From Tabrizicola sp. (GTDB lineage Bacteria > Pseudomonadota > Alphaproteobacteria > Rhodobacterales > Rhodobacteraceae), in assembly GCF_016793705.1 (NCBI RefSeq), contig NZ_JAEULO010000068.1, forward strand, positions 124,001 through 188,000: DNA of 64,000 nt, in the 5' to 3' direction. The position numbers and the translations under genes were made by a program. Shown in pieces: positions 8,690 through 17,415 of the stretch. Each line of letters begins with the position of its first letter. The first letter of the stretch is position 1. The notes beneath the pieces are model-generated. The model did no database searches, was not told where the DNA came from, and saw only the letters and a program-made list of their open reading frames with translations.

Positions 8690-9302
8690 GGCAGTGATCT
8701 TCGATATCGGCAACGTTCTTACGCGCTGGCAGCCCGAGGCGTTCTATGACCGGGTGATCGGCGAGGACCGGCGGCGCGCGCTGTTTCAGGCCGTCGACCT
8801 GCACGGGATGAACGCGCTGGTCGATGACGGGGCGCTGTTCCGCGAGACGATCTATGGCTGGGCCGACCGTCACCCGGACTGGGCTCCGGAAATCCGGATG
8901 TGGTATGATCGCTGGATCGAGTTGGCCTCGCCCCGGATCGAGGGCTCCATCGCGCTGCTGCGCGCTTTGCGGGGCAAGGGCGTGCCGGTGTTCTGCCTGA
9001 CCAATTTCGGCAGCTACTCCTATGAGGAAGCCCGCGACAAGCTGGATTTTCTGGGCGAGTTCGACCGGGAATACGTCTCGGGGCGGCTGAAGGTGTCGAA
9101 GCCCGACCCGCGCATCTATCAGGCGGTGGAGGAGGAGTGCGGCATCACGCCGGACCGGCTGCTCTTCACCGACGACCGCGCCGACAATATCACCGCCGCC
9201 GCCCGAAGGGGCTGGCGGACGCATCAGTTCGAAAGCTGGCAGGGCTGGGCCGCGCGGCTGGTGGCCGAGGGGCTTTTGACCGCAGAGGAAGCAGGCATAT
9301 GA
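8679..9302 (+). CDS. HAD-superfamily hydrolase (subfamily IA)
   Basis: A 207-residue protein with HAD motif I 'VIFDIGNVLTRW', where the usual second Asp position of DxD is Gly as in many YihX-like members. Motif II is 'FCLTNFG', motif III Lys is in 'KVSKPDPRIY', and motif IV is 'LLFTDDRADNI'. It should hydrolyse small phosphate esters or haloacids; no specific substrate is visible. It sits between the DMT exporter (11-base overlap) and the ornithine cyclodeaminase homologue (4-base ATGA overlap), so the three form one transcript. Confidence 0.87.
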   Translation: MQPEAVIFDIGNVLTRWQPEAFYDRVIGEDRRRALFQAVDLHGMNALVDDGALFRETIYGWADRHPDWAPEIRMWYDRWIELASPRIEGSIALLRALRGKGVPVFCLTNFGSYSYEEARDKLDFLGEFDREYVSGRLKVSKPDPRIYQAVEEECGITPDRLLFTDDRADNITAAARRGWRTHQFESWQGWAARLVAEGLLTAEEAGI

Positions 9303-10195
9303 CCGAGATCGTTCCGAAGGAAGCCGAGGCGCTGCTGTCCTGGCAGGGGCTGCTGGCGGCGTTCGAGGCCGGGCACAAGCTGCCGCTGTCGGACATCAAG
9401 GATATGTTCCTGTACCGCGACAAGGACACGATCCTGAACCGCGGAGCCTGGATCGACGGGCTGGGAGCGCTGGTCAAGGCCGCGACGGTCTATCCAGGCA
9501 ATGCGGCCAGGGGCCTGCCGACGATCTTCGGCGTGGTGTCGCTGTTCGATGACGTGACGGGCGAGTTGAATGCGATCCTCGACTTCCATCTGGTGACCAA
9601 GTGGAAGACGGCGGGGGACAGCCTGCTTTCCGCCTCGCGGCTGGCGCGGAAGGATGCGCGGGAGTTCCTGCTGGTCGGCGCCGGGGCGGTGGCGCGCAGC
9701 ATGGTCGAGGCCTATTCCTCGGTCTTTCCCGAGGCGCGCTTCACGGTCTGGAGCCGGACGCGGGAAAGTGCTGCGGCGATGGGTCTGCCGGTGGCCGACG
9801 ATCTGGAGGCGGCAGTGCGCAAGGCCGACGTGATCTGTTCGGCGACAATGGCGACCAGCCCGCTGATCAAGGGCGACTGGTTGCGGCCCGGCCAGCACAT
9901 CGACCTGATCGGGGCCTACAAGCCGGGAATGCGCGAAGTGGACGACCGGGCGATGCAACGGGCGCGGATCTTCGTGGATTCGCGCGCCACGACGATCCAC
10001 CATATCGGCGAGCTGATCGACCCCATCGCCTCGGGCGCGATCACGGAAGCCGACGTGGTGGCCGATTTCTATGACGATCCCGCGCTGTATGCGCGCCGGT
10101 CCGATGACGAGATAACCCTCGCCAAGAACGGCGGCGGGGCGCATCTGGACCTGATGACGGCGAGCTACATCGCCGAGCGCTGGCGGACGCGCTGA
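9299..10195 (+). CDS. Ornithine cyclodeaminase / mu-crystallin family protein
   Basis: A 298-residue NAD(P)-binding protein. A Rossmann fold is seen around 'FLLVGAGAVARSMVEAYSS', followed by 'VICSATMATSPLI' and 'HIDLIGAYKPGMREVD', the family core. Members convert ornithine to proline, reduce ketimines or make amino-acid precursors such as diaminopropionate, and the exact reaction cannot be assigned. I chose the ATG at 9299 because it overlaps the HAD stop (ATGA). The convergent emrB gene ends 13 bases downstream. Confidence 0.87.
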   Translation: MTEIVPKEAEALLSWQGLLAAFEAGHKLPLSDIKDMFLYRDKDTILNRGAWIDGLGALVKAATVYPGNAARGLPTIFGVVSLFDDVTGELNAILDFHLVTKWKTAGDSLLSASRLARKDAREFLLVGAGAVARSMVEAYSSVFPEARFTVWSRTRESAAAMGLPVADDLEAAVRKADVICSATMATSPLIKGDWLRPGQHIDLIGAYKPGMREVDDRAMQRARIFVDSRATTIHHIGELIDPIASGAITEADVVADFYDDPALYARRSDDEITLAKNGGGAHLDLMTASYIAERWRTR

Positions 10196-10208
10196 CCCGG
10201 TCGCCGTC

Positions 10209-11747
10209 TCACGCCCGGGCCGGTCGCCGCAGGATCAGCGCCAGCGGCATGGCGAGCAGCGTGACCCACATCATCAGCTGGAAGTCGTCGACGTAGGAAA
10301 TCATCGCCGCCTGCACATTCACCAGACCGTCCAGCATTTGCAGGGTGGTCGGGTCCCCCGCGACAGCCGCCGGGTAGGCCTGCGCCACGGCCGGGTTGTA
10401 GGGCTGGATGAAGCTGCCAAGCTCGGCATGGTTGGTCTGGACGTTGCGCGCCAGCGCCGCGGTCACGATGGAGATCCCGATGGAAGAGCCGATGTTGCGC
10501 ACCAGGCTGAACAGGCTGGTCGCATCGGCGCGGAAGCGGGGTTCCAGCGTGGCGAAGGCGATGGTGGACAGGGGCACGAAGACAAGGCCGAGGCCAAGGC
10601 CCTGCACCACCCCGCTGCGGATGATCGGCCAGCTGTCCATCTGCGGCGTGAAGCCCGTCATCTCGTAAAGCGACAGCGCGGTCAGCGAGAGGCCGGCCAG
10701 CACCAGCGCGCGCGGGTCGACCACGCGCACAAGGCGGCCGACGATCAGCATCGAGATCATCGTCCCCACCCCGCGCGGGGCCATGACCCAGCCGGTGGTG
10801 ATCACCGGATAGCCCAGGATGCGCGACAGCATCGGCGGCAGCAGCGCGAGGCTGGCAAGGAGGATGATCCCCACCACGAAGATGAAGATCAGGCCGATGC
10901 GGAAGTTGCTGTCGCGGAACATCTGGGGGTCGAGGAAGGGATGCTCGCGGGTCAGGATGTGGACGCAGAACATCCAGAAGCCCGAGATCGAGACCATCAG
11001 GTAGACCCAGGTTTCGGCGGCCGAGAACCAGTCGACCTCGCCGCCGCGGTCGAGCATCAGCTGCAAGGAGCCGATGGCCAGCGACAGAAGCGCGAAGCCC
11101 GCCATGTCGAAGCTGCGCCGCTTGCGGGGCAGCTTGGGCAGGTAGGCAAGGCAGCCCAGAAGCGCCAGCGCGCCGACCGGCAGGTTGATCAGGAAGACCC
11201 AGCGCCAGTTGTAGCTTTCGGTCAGCCAGCCGCCCAGCGTGGGGCCGATGATCGGGCCGACCATGATCCCCGCGCCCCACATCGCCATCGCCTGTCCCGC
11301 CTTCTCGCGCGGGTTGATGTCAAGGAGGAAGGTCTGCGACAGGGGCACGATGGCGGCGCCGAAGACGCCCTGCAACAGGCGGAAGGCGACCATGGAAGGC
11401 AGGCTCCAGGCGATGCCGCAGGCCAGCGAGGAGGCGACGAAGCCGACGATGGAGATCAGGAACAGCTCGCGCTTGCCCAGCCGGTCGGCGAGCCAGCCGG
11501 TGACGGGGGTCATGATCGCCGAGGCGACGATATAGCTGGTCAAGACCCAGGTGATCGTGTCCTGCGAGGCGCCGAGGTCGCCGGTCATCGAGGGCAGGGC
11601 GACGTTGGCGATGGTGGTGTCCAGCACCTGCATGATCGTCGCGGCCATGATCGACAGCGTGATCAGGCCGCGATGCTTGACTTCGATGGCCGGGGCCGCC
11701 CCCGCCCCCGCAGGAGCGGCGGGTGCCGCTTCCGGGATGTCGGACAT
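10209..11747 (-). CDS. emrB: EmrB-type MFS multidrug efflux permease (DHA2 family)
   Basis: A 512-residue, 14-helix major-facilitator protein. Key motifs are 'LDTTIANVALPSM' in helix 1 (DHA2 signature), 'GWLADRLGKRE' after helix 2 and 'GPTLGGWLTESYNWRWVF' (motif C plus the DHA2 loop). It exports hydrophobic drugs or uncouplers by proton antiport through a tripartite pump with EmrA and an outer-membrane TolC-like channel, which is not in the window. It is the last gene of marR-emrA-emrB, 6 bases after emrA. Confidence 0.92.
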   Translation of the reverse strand: MSDIPEAAPAAPAGAGAAPAIEVKHRGLITLSIMAATIMQVLDTTIANVALPSMTGDLGASQDTITWVLTSYIVASAIMTPVTGWLADRLGKRELFLISIVGFVASSLACGIAWSLPSMVAFRLLQGVFGAAIVPLSQTFLLDINPREKAGQAMAMWGAGIMVGPIIGPTLGGWLTESYNWRWVFLINLPVGALALLGCLAYLPKLPRKRRSFDMAGFALLSLAIGSLQLMLDRGGEVDWFSAAETWVYLMVSISGFWMFCVHILTREHPFLDPQMFRDSNFRIGLIFIFVVGIILLASLALLPPMLSRILGYPVITTGWVMAPRGVGTMISMLIVGRLVRVVDPRALVLAGLSLTALSLYEMTGFTPQMDSWPIIRSGVVQGLGLGLVFVPLSTIAFATLEPRFRADATSLFSLVRNIGSSIGISIVTAALARNVQTNHAELGSFIQPYNPAVAQAYPAAVAGDPTTLQMLDGLVNVQAAMISYVDDFQLMMWVTLLAMPLALILRRPARA

Positions 11748-11753
11748 GGCCGC

Positions 11754-12869
11754 CTACTCCTTCGCGGCCAGCCGCGTGTCGGCAGAGCCGGAGGTGTCGA
11801 CCGTCACTTCCGCGCTGAGGCCCGAGGCCAGCATCGCCGCGCCCTCGGCATCGTCCAGCTTGATCCGTACCGGCACCCGCTGGGTGACCTTCACCCAGTT
11901 GCCGGTCGCGTTCTGCGCGGGCAAGAGCGAGAACTCGGCCCCGGTTCCGGCACCGATCGCCTCGACCGTGCCGCTGAAGGTCTTGCCGGGGGCCGCATCG
12001 AAGACCACCTCGGCGGGCTGTCCCTGCGCCAGATCGGCCAGCTGGGTTTCCTTGAAATTGGCGTCGACCCAGGCCTCGCCGGTTTCGACGAGCGCAAAGA
12101 CCGGCTGGCCAGCCGCCAGCATCACGCCTTCGTGGAACGAGGAGGCCTGATAGATCACGCCGTCCGCAGGCGCGGTGACGCGGGTGACGGAGAGGTTGTA
12201 GCGGGCGCGGTCCAGCTCGACCAAAGCGGCGCGGACGGCGGGATGGTCATCGGTCGCGGCCTTCGGATCGCCGCCGAGCGCGGCGCGGGCGGTGTCGGCG
12301 GTCAGTCGCGCCACTTCGGCCTTCTCGCGCGCCTGGCGGCTGGTATGGCGCACCTCGTCCAGCGCGCTGGTCGAGGTCACGCCCTTGCCCGAAAGCGCCT
12401 CCTGCCGGGCCAGCTCGTCGGCCTGATAGCTCGCGTCATCCTCGGCCAGCGCGGCCTGAGCTTCGGCCTGCGCCAGCGCCGCCTTCATCTGCTCGACCTG
12501 CAACCGCGCGGCATTGACTGCCGCTTCGGCCTGGGCGACGGCCAGTTCATAGGGCTGCGGATCGACCTGGAACAACAGGTCGCCGGCCTTCACCACCTGC
12601 AATTCGTGCAGGTTCACCGCGACGACACGGCCCCCGACCGTCGGCGCGATGGAGATGCGCGCCTGGTGCAGATAGGCGTTCTCGGTGCTTTCCCGGTCCG
12701 CGCCGGTCAGCCACCAGCCGCCGACGCCGGCGATCAGCAGCGCGGGAACCGACAGCATCAGCAGGGCCTTGCGCAGGGGGCGGGCGGGTTTGCCCACGGG
12801 GCCCGGCGCAGCGGCAGGGGCCGTCACGGCGGCGGCAGGTTCGACGGGGGTGGTGGTGCGGGCGTTCAT
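11754..12869 (-). CDS. emrA: EmrA-type membrane-fusion adaptor (HlyD family)
   Basis: A 371-residue periplasmic adaptor with one N-terminal transmembrane helix near residues 35-55 ('ALLMLSVPALLIAGVGGWW'). A lipoyl half-motif follows ('PTVGGRVVAVNLHELQVVKAGD'), then a coiled-coil hairpin (about 110-210) and a beta-barrel ending in 'VTQRVPVRIKLDD'. It links EmrB to an outer-membrane channel. The ATG overlaps the marR stop (ATGA at 12866-12869), which fixes this start; a longer open frame upstream is antisense noise. Confidence 0.92.
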   Translation of the reverse strand: MNARTTTPVEPAAAVTAPAAAPGPVGKPARPLRKALLMLSVPALLIAGVGGWWLTGADRESTENAYLHQARISIAPTVGGRVVAVNLHELQVVKAGDLLFQVDPQPYELAVAQAEAAVNAARLQVEQMKAALAQAEAQAALAEDDASYQADELARQEALSGKGVTSTSALDEVRHTSRQAREKAEVARLTADTARAALGGDPKAATDDHPAVRAALVELDRARYNLSVTRVTAPADGVIYQASSFHEGVMLAAGQPVFALVETGEAWVDANFKETQLADLAQGQPAEVVFDAAPGKTFSGTVEAIGAGTGAEFSLLPAQNATGNWVKVTQRVPVRIKLDDAEGAAMLASGLSAEVTVDTSGSADTRLAAKE

Positions 12870-13345
12870 GTCTGGGTCTCGAATGGGGTGGGAAGCGCCT
12901 CGGACTCCTTGCTCGGGTCGGGGGCCTTCAGGTTTTCGCTGATCTTCACCAGCGCGGCTTGCAGCACGCACCGGTCGTCGTCGCTCAGTCCGGCCAGCGC
13001 CTCGTCGTATAGCGCGTTGACGATGGCTTTCGCCTCGGGGCCGATCCGGCGGGCCTTGTCGGTCGCCACCACGATGCGCGCCCGGCGGTCGTCGGGATGC
13101 GCCTCGCGGTGCAGCCAGCCGCCCTGCTCCATCCGGTCGATCAGGCGCGAGACGCTGATCGGCTCCACCTCCAGCAATGCCGCAAGCGCGGTCTGGGTCG
13201 AGGGGCCTTCGCGCAGGAGATGGCCCAGCAGCCGCCATTGCGCCGCCGACAGCCCGTATGAGGCGGTCCGCTGTTCGAAGCGGCTCCATATCTTGCGGCT
13301 GGCGTCCTGCAGCAGCGGCCCGAGTTTTTCGATGCGGTAATTCAT
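12866..13345 (-). CDS. MarR-family transcriptional repressor of the emr operon
   Basis: A 159-residue winged-helix regulator. The recognition helix region is 'TQTALAALLEVEPISVSRLIDRMEQGGWLHRE' (broken here by the wing), and 'DDRRARIV' is the wing signature. It probably represses its own operon with emrA and emrB until a drug ligand binds. Two palindromes lie immediately upstream. No ribosome-binding site precedes the ATG, and a TATAGT -10-like element ends 11 bases before it, so the transcript may be leaderless. The divergent MFS gene at 13526 may share the control. Confidence 0.9.
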   Translation of the reverse strand: MNYRIEKLGPLLQDASRKIWSRFEQRTASYGLSAAQWRLLGHLLREGPSTQTALAALLEVEPISVSRLIDRMEQGGWLHREAHPDDRRARIVVATDKARRIGPEAKAIVNALYDEALAGLSDDDRCVLQAALVKISENLKAPDPSKESEALPTPFETQT

Positions 13346-13377
13346 TAAGCGTGCTTACTATAAGCGTTGCTAGCTTA
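13346..13377. promoter_or_regulatory. Twin TAAGC/GCTTA palindromes, likely MarR operators
   Basis: Two inverted repeats with identical arms lie directly upstream of marR. One is TAAGC-GT-GCTTA (13346-13357), the other TAAGC-7 bases-GCTTA (13361-13377). They overlap the presumed -10 element and the start of marR, as expected for an autorepressing MarR protein. Assignment to this regulator is inferred from position. Confidence 0.6.
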
Positions 13378-13525
13378 CAAGCGTCGTGACCGCGCCAGGC
13401 TGCATGGCTGCCCTGCGCGCATTGCATGGCATCTGTGCAGCGCTGCCCCTTCCAAAGCGGAAAGCTTGCCGTCACACTGCCCGCCGAGGGCGGCGCGCTG
13501 GTGCCGAGGGGCAGGAGAGCTAAAG

Positions 13526-14719
13526 ATGACGACGATGACCGCCCGGTCCGGGGGCGCCAGCTTCCTGCCGCTTCTGGTGGTGCTGGGGATCACGCATCTG
13601 CTGAATGACCTGATCCAGGCGTTGATCCCGGCGATCTATCCGATCCTGAAGGCGGAATTCGCGCTGGACCTGGTGCAGATCGGGATGATCACCCTGACCT
13701 TCCAGATCGCCGGATCGCTGTTTCAGCCGCTGGTGGGGCTTTACACCGACAGGCATCCGCTGCCCTATTCCTCGGCGGTGGGCATGGGCTTCACGCTGAC
13801 GGGGATCACCGCGCTCGCCTTCGCGCCGAGCTATGCGATGATCCTCGCCTCGGTCGCCTGCATCGGCATCGGTTCGTCGATCTTCCATCCCGAGGCGACG
13901 CGGATGGCGCGCTACGCTGCACAAGGAAGGGCCGGGCTGGCGCAGGGCATCTTCCAGGTCGGCGGGCAGATCGGCGGGGCGGTGGCGCCGCTGGTTGCGG
14001 CCCTGATCATCGTGCCCTGGGGGCAGCAAAGCCTTGCGGGTTTTGCCGTGGCACCGATCATCGCCATGCTTCTTCTGATCCGCATCGCGGGCCAGCACGA
14101 CCGCCTGCGCGAGGCGTTCCACGCGGCGGCAAAGGTGGCGCAGTCGCGAACGACAGCGGCCCTGAGCCGCGGCCAGGTCCGGCTGGGCCTTCTGATCCTG
14201 GTCCTGCTGATGGCCTCGAAGCTGGCCTATCTGGAAAGCTTCCGGTCCTTCTACACCTTCTATGTCATCGAGACCTTCGGCGTCTCGATCCCGCAGTCGC
14301 AGGTGCTGCTCTTCGTGATCTTCATCTCCTCGGCCATCGGCGTGCTGCTGGGCGGCATGGTGGGCGACCGGATCGGGCGGCACCGGATCATCTGGATCTC
14401 GATCCTCGGCCCGCTGCCGCTGACGCTGCTTCTGCCGCATGTCGGGCTGGCGGGGACGGTCGCGCTGACCGTGCTGATCAACCTGATCATGGCCAGCGCC
14501 TTCGCCTCGATCATGCTCTACGCGATGGAGCTGATGCCGGGCCGGATCGGGTTGATCGGCGGGGTGTTCTACGGGTTGAACTTCGCGCTGGGCGGGCTGG
14601 CGGCGGCCTTTCTGGGCGCGCTTGCCGACAGGATCGGCCTGCACGAGGTCTATGTGATCTGCTCGTTCCTGCCGGCGGTCGGGCTGGTGACTTGGTTCCT
14701 GCCGAAGACCGGGGCCTAG
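13526..14719 (+). CDS. MFS exporter, fosmidomycin-resistance (Fsr) type
   Basis: A 397-residue, 12-helix MFS protein. 'LLVVLGITHLLNDLIQALIP' near the N-terminus with 'AIYPILKAEFALDLVQIG' and 'GSSIFHPEATRMA' are characteristic of the Fsr subfamily, whose E. coli member exports fosmidomycin. The natural substrate here is unknown. The start at 13526 follows a GGAGAG site; the open frame extends further upstream without another good start. It is divergent from marR-emrAB with a 180-base shared promoter region. Confidence 0.9.
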   Translation: MTTMTARSGGASFLPLLVVLGITHLLNDLIQALIPAIYPILKAEFALDLVQIGMITLTFQIAGSLFQPLVGLYTDRHPLPYSSAVGMGFTLTGITALAFAPSYAMILASVACIGIGSSIFHPEATRMARYAAQGRAGLAQGIFQVGGQIGGAVAPLVAALIIVPWGQQSLAGFAVAPIIAMLLLIRIAGQHDRLREAFHAAAKVAQSRTTAALSRGQVRLGLLILVLLMASKLAYLESFRSFYTFYVIETFGVSIPQSQVLLFVIFISSAIGVLLGGMVGDRIGRHRIIWISILGPLPLTLLLPHVGLAGTVALTVLINLIMASAFASIMLYAMELMPGRIGLIGGVFYGLNFALGGLAAAFLGALADRIGLHEVYVICSFLPAVGLVTWFLPKTGA

Positions 14720-14898
14720 TGCCGGGCAGAGTCGGGCGTCGCCGATCTGTCGGCCATCGGCGCGACCCCATCCCGGGCGGCGAGATTTCGCAGGGCTCCG
14801 CTCGACCGGCCCCGGTATCGGCCCGAGCATGTACGGTTGTTCGGGCTTCCTCTAGCCGTTACACTCGGGGCATCTGACAGCGCGGATCGGAGGCAGTC

Positions 14899-15369
14899 AT
14901 GTATAGCACGATCGTTCTGGCTTACGATGGGTCTCTCGAGGGTCGCCTCGCGCTTCGCGAGGGAGCCCGTCTTGCCCAGATATGTCACGCCCGGGTGGTT
15001 CTGGTGGCCGTGGTCGAGCCGTTCTCGGAGGCCTTCGTCGGAGATTTTGGATCGATCCATATCCCCGTCGACAAGACCGACGACGTGCAGACCATCCTCG
15101 ACGAGGGTATCGCGCGTCTGAAGCGCATGGGTCTTGTCCCCGAGGCGAGACTGGAACGTGGGCAGCCATCAGAACGGATCAAAAGCGTCGCGGAGGACGT
15201 CGGTGCCGATCTGGTCGTCGTTGGACACCACAAGCAGGGCGCGCTGGCCCGGTGGCTGGTGGGATCGGTCACCGCATCCCTCAGCGACACGCTGTCGTGC
15301 AGCCTGTTGGTGGCGCGGATGGACATTGCCGAGGACGTGCTGTTCGAGACGGCTGCCTCGCCAGGGTAA
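14899..15369 (+). CDS. Universal stress protein (UspA family)
   Basis: A 156-residue Usp-fold protein preceded by GGAGG. N-terminal 'TIVLAYDGSLEGRLAL' and C-terminal 'LVVVGHHKQGALARWLVGSVTASLSD' match the family, and the latter resembles the ATP-binding G-x2-G-x9-G(S/T) motif. Such small cytoplasmic dimers accumulate during starvation or respiratory stress. It is a single gene with about 180 bases of upstream non-coding DNA. Confidence 0.9.
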   Translation: MYSTIVLAYDGSLEGRLALREGARLAQICHARVVLVAVVEPFSEAFVGDFGSIHIPVDKTDDVQTILDEGIARLKRMGLVPEARLERGQPSERIKSVAEDVGADLVVVGHHKQGALARWLVGSVTASLSDTLSCSLLVARMDIAEDVLFETAASPG

Positions 15370-15493
15370 ACGGCCAGCGCGCGCCCGATCTTATGCGCGT
15401 CGAGCGTGAACGGGCGCTCCCCGGCCAGGAACCTGAGCTTTGCGGTCGATCTGATCGGGGTGGTCGCGCTGCTGGTCGGCAGCGCGTGTCTAC

Positions 15494-16639
15494 CTAAGCC
15501 ACTCGCCGTCCCTGGACCCAGACTCCGCGCACGGCTCCGGCACTCCCGATCCTGGAAACCCGGACGAGGTCGGCTCGCGCGCCCAGTTCGATCTTTCCGC
15601 GATCCGACAGCCCCACGGCGTTGGCGGGGGCGGCGGTGACGGTGGAAATCCCGCGGGCGGTGTCTCCCCACAGATCGCCGAGCATCAGGGCGGCCGAGAG
15701 GAGCGATGATGGCACGTAATCGGAGGAGATGATGTCCAGAAGCGCGGCTTCGGCCAGATCGGCGGCAGCAACATTTCCGGAATGACTGCCGCCGCGAATA
15801 AGGTTGGGCGCACCCATCATGACCTTGATGCCGTGATCATTGCAGGCGCGGGCTGCCTCGACGGTCGTGGGAAATTCGGCGAAGTGTACGCCGTGTTCGG
15901 CCGAGCGGGCGACATGGGAAACGTCGGTGTCGTCATGACTTGCAAGGACAGCGCCGTAGCGGCGCGCGGCAGCAACGGCGGCTGCTTCGTGGTCGGCACC
16001 GTGGCGGGCCGACAGCGCCTTCTGGGTGGCGACATGCGTCTCGAACTCGGCTTCGCTGATACCGTGCTTGCCCATGACATACTTGCGCAGCTGGGCAATG
16101 TCGCGGAACTGCCGCTCGCCCGGCGTGTGGTCCATGAGGCTGACGATCCCGATGCGATCGTCCGGGCCAAACTTGTCCAGTTCCTCGACCAGTGTCTCGG
16201 AGCAGACCTCGGCCCGCAGGTGCAGGAAATGACTGATCTTCAGCGCGCCTTCGGTCCGCAGACCCAGGATCTCGTCGGCCAGCGACCGGGCATATTCACC
16301 GTAGTTCGCCTTCGCATTCGACACGACGGACCCCACGCGGAGGGCGTCGAAAACCGTGGTGATCCCGACGCTTGCAAGTTCCGCATCATGCGCGATGATC
16401 GCGGCGGCGTGCGGCCAGTCGACCTTGGGGCGCGGTTCGATGTGGCGTTCGAGGTTGTCGGTATGCAGCTCGATCAGACCCGGCATGATCAGGTCGCCAC
16501 CGCAATCCTCGGCCCCGGGCGGAAGGTCCGAGCCGCAAGCGATGTCAGAAATCCTCCCCTCGACGATCCGCACCTGCCCGCGCAGGGTCTCGCGCGGCAG
16601 GACCAGGGTGGCATTGGCAAGGATGGTTTCGCGGGTCAT
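15494..16639 (-). CDS. phnM: PhnM, alpha-D-ribose 1-methylphosphonate 5-triphosphate diphosphatase
   Basis: A 381-residue amidohydrolase-fold enzyme of the C-P lyase pathway. It removes pyrophosphate from ribose 1-methylphosphonate 5-triphosphate to give the 5-phosphate used by PhnJ. Metal-binding motifs are 'LIELHTDNLERH' near residue 60, 'LASHDDTDVSH' near 235 and 'SDYVPSSLL' near 320. I favour the ATG at 16639, which has AGAGGA 5 bases upstream; the ATG at 16657 is possible. It is transcribed away from the DUF1045 gene, with a palindrome between them. Confidence 0.93.
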   Translation of the reverse strand: MTRETILANATLVLPRETLRGQVRIVEGRISDIACGSDLPPGAEDCGGDLIMPGLIELHTDNLERHIEPRPKVDWPHAAAIIAHDAELASVGITTVFDALRVGSVVSNAKANYGEYARSLADEILGLRTEGALKISHFLHLRAEVCSETLVEELDKFGPDDRIGIVSLMDHTPGERQFRDIAQLRKYVMGKHGISEAEFETHVATQKALSARHGADHEAAAVAAARRYGAVLASHDDTDVSHVARSAEHGVHFAEFPTTVEAARACNDHGIKVMMGAPNLIRGGSHSGNVAAADLAEAALLDIISSDYVPSSLLSAALMLGDLWGDTARGISTVTAAPANAVGLSDRGKIELGARADLVRVSRIGSAGAVRGVWVQGRRVA

Positions 16640-16694
16640 CTGGTCCTCTGAGGTCATGCGGTCCGAAGGTCGTTCGCTTCTGGTGACATGGCCC

Positions 16695-16712
16695 TGTCAC
16701 ACCGGTGTGACA
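16695..16712. promoter_or_regulatory. 18-base perfect palindrome between phnM and the DUF1045 gene
   Basis: TGTCACACCGGTGTGACA reads identically on both strands and sits in the 77-95 bases separating the divergent starts. The same bases also read as a degenerate Pho box (CTGTCAC-4-GTGTGAC). It could bind a dimeric repressor, a CRP/FNR-like activator, or PhoB; sequence alone does not decide. Confidence 0.6.
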
Positions 16713-16734
16713 AAGCTGGTCTACCGGGGCTCAC

Positions 16735-17415
16735 ATGGACCAGATGAAGCGCTATGCGGTCTACTACGCCCCGCGCGAGGGGGCCTTCGCCTTCCGCGCG
16801 AACGAATGGTTGGGGCGCGAACCTGGCAAGGGACGCGACCTGCCGCAGCCGGTTCTGGCAGGCATCGGCGATCCCCGCGGCATCACCGCCGAGCCGCGAC
16901 GCTATGGCTTTCATGGGACGCTCCGTGCGCCGTTCCGGTTGGCGGAAGGGATGACGGAAGCCACTGTGCGCGACTGCGTGACCAGGCTTGCCAGCCGCCT
17001 TCCCCCGGTGGTCTGCGACGGGCTTCACCTGGAGACGCTGCGCGGCTTCGTCGCCCTGACGCCGATGGGCTGCGAGGCGGCGCTTCTGGACCTCGGCGCC
17101 GCAGTTGTCGAGGGAACGGATGCCCTGCGCGCGCCCTTGACCGAGGCCGAGATCGCCCGTCGTCGGCCGGATCACCTGTCCCGCCGACAGCGGCAACTGC
17201 TGGAGCGCTGGGGCTATCCCTTCGTGATGGAGGAGTTCCGCTTTCATCTGACGCTCACCGACCGGCTGGAGGCGCCCGATCCCGTCCGCGCCGCGCTGGA
17301 GGCCTTCTTCGCCCCGGTCCTGCCGCGCCCCTTCGTGATCGAGGACCTGTGTCTCTTCGGTGAAGACCAGTCGGGCCGGTTCCATCTCCTGCACCGCTAC
17401 GCCCTCGCTGGCTGA
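16735..17415 (+). CDS. DUF1045 phosphonate-metabolism protein, 2H phosphoesterase fold
   Basis: A 226-residue protein of the family found in many C-P lyase clusters. Two H-x-T motifs, 'FHGTLRAP' (His60) and 'FHLTLTDR' (His171), are the paired catalytic signatures of the 2H phosphoesterase superfamily, which opens cyclic phosphodiesters. E. coli uses PhnP to open 5-phosphoribosyl 1,2-cyclic phosphate, and no phnP is visible here, so this protein is a candidate replacement (inference). The start may be 16735 or 16744. Its last 19 bases overlap the convergent phnN. Confidence 0.85.
   Translation: MDQMKRYAVYYAPREGAFAFRANEWLGREPGKGRDLPQPVLAGIGDPRGITAEPRRYGFHGTLRAPFRLAEGMTEATVRDCVTRLASRLPPVVCDGLHLETLRGFVALTPMGCEAALLDLGAAVVEGTDALRAPLTEAEIARRRPDHLSRRQRQLLERWGYPFVMEEFRFHLTLTDRLEAPDPVRAALEAFFAPVLPRPFVIEDLCLFGEDQSGRFHLLHRYALAG

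Noticed and set aside
10338-13340. Very long (1000-codon) open frame on the + strand
   Set aside because: It lies antisense to emrB, emrA and marR, has Arg/His/Gln-rich low-complexity translation, and no ribosome site or family motif. High GC content creates such frames.
15370-15493. Possible small gene between usp and phnM
   Set aside because: Open frames on both strands lack start and ribosome site, and the stretch is only 124 bases.
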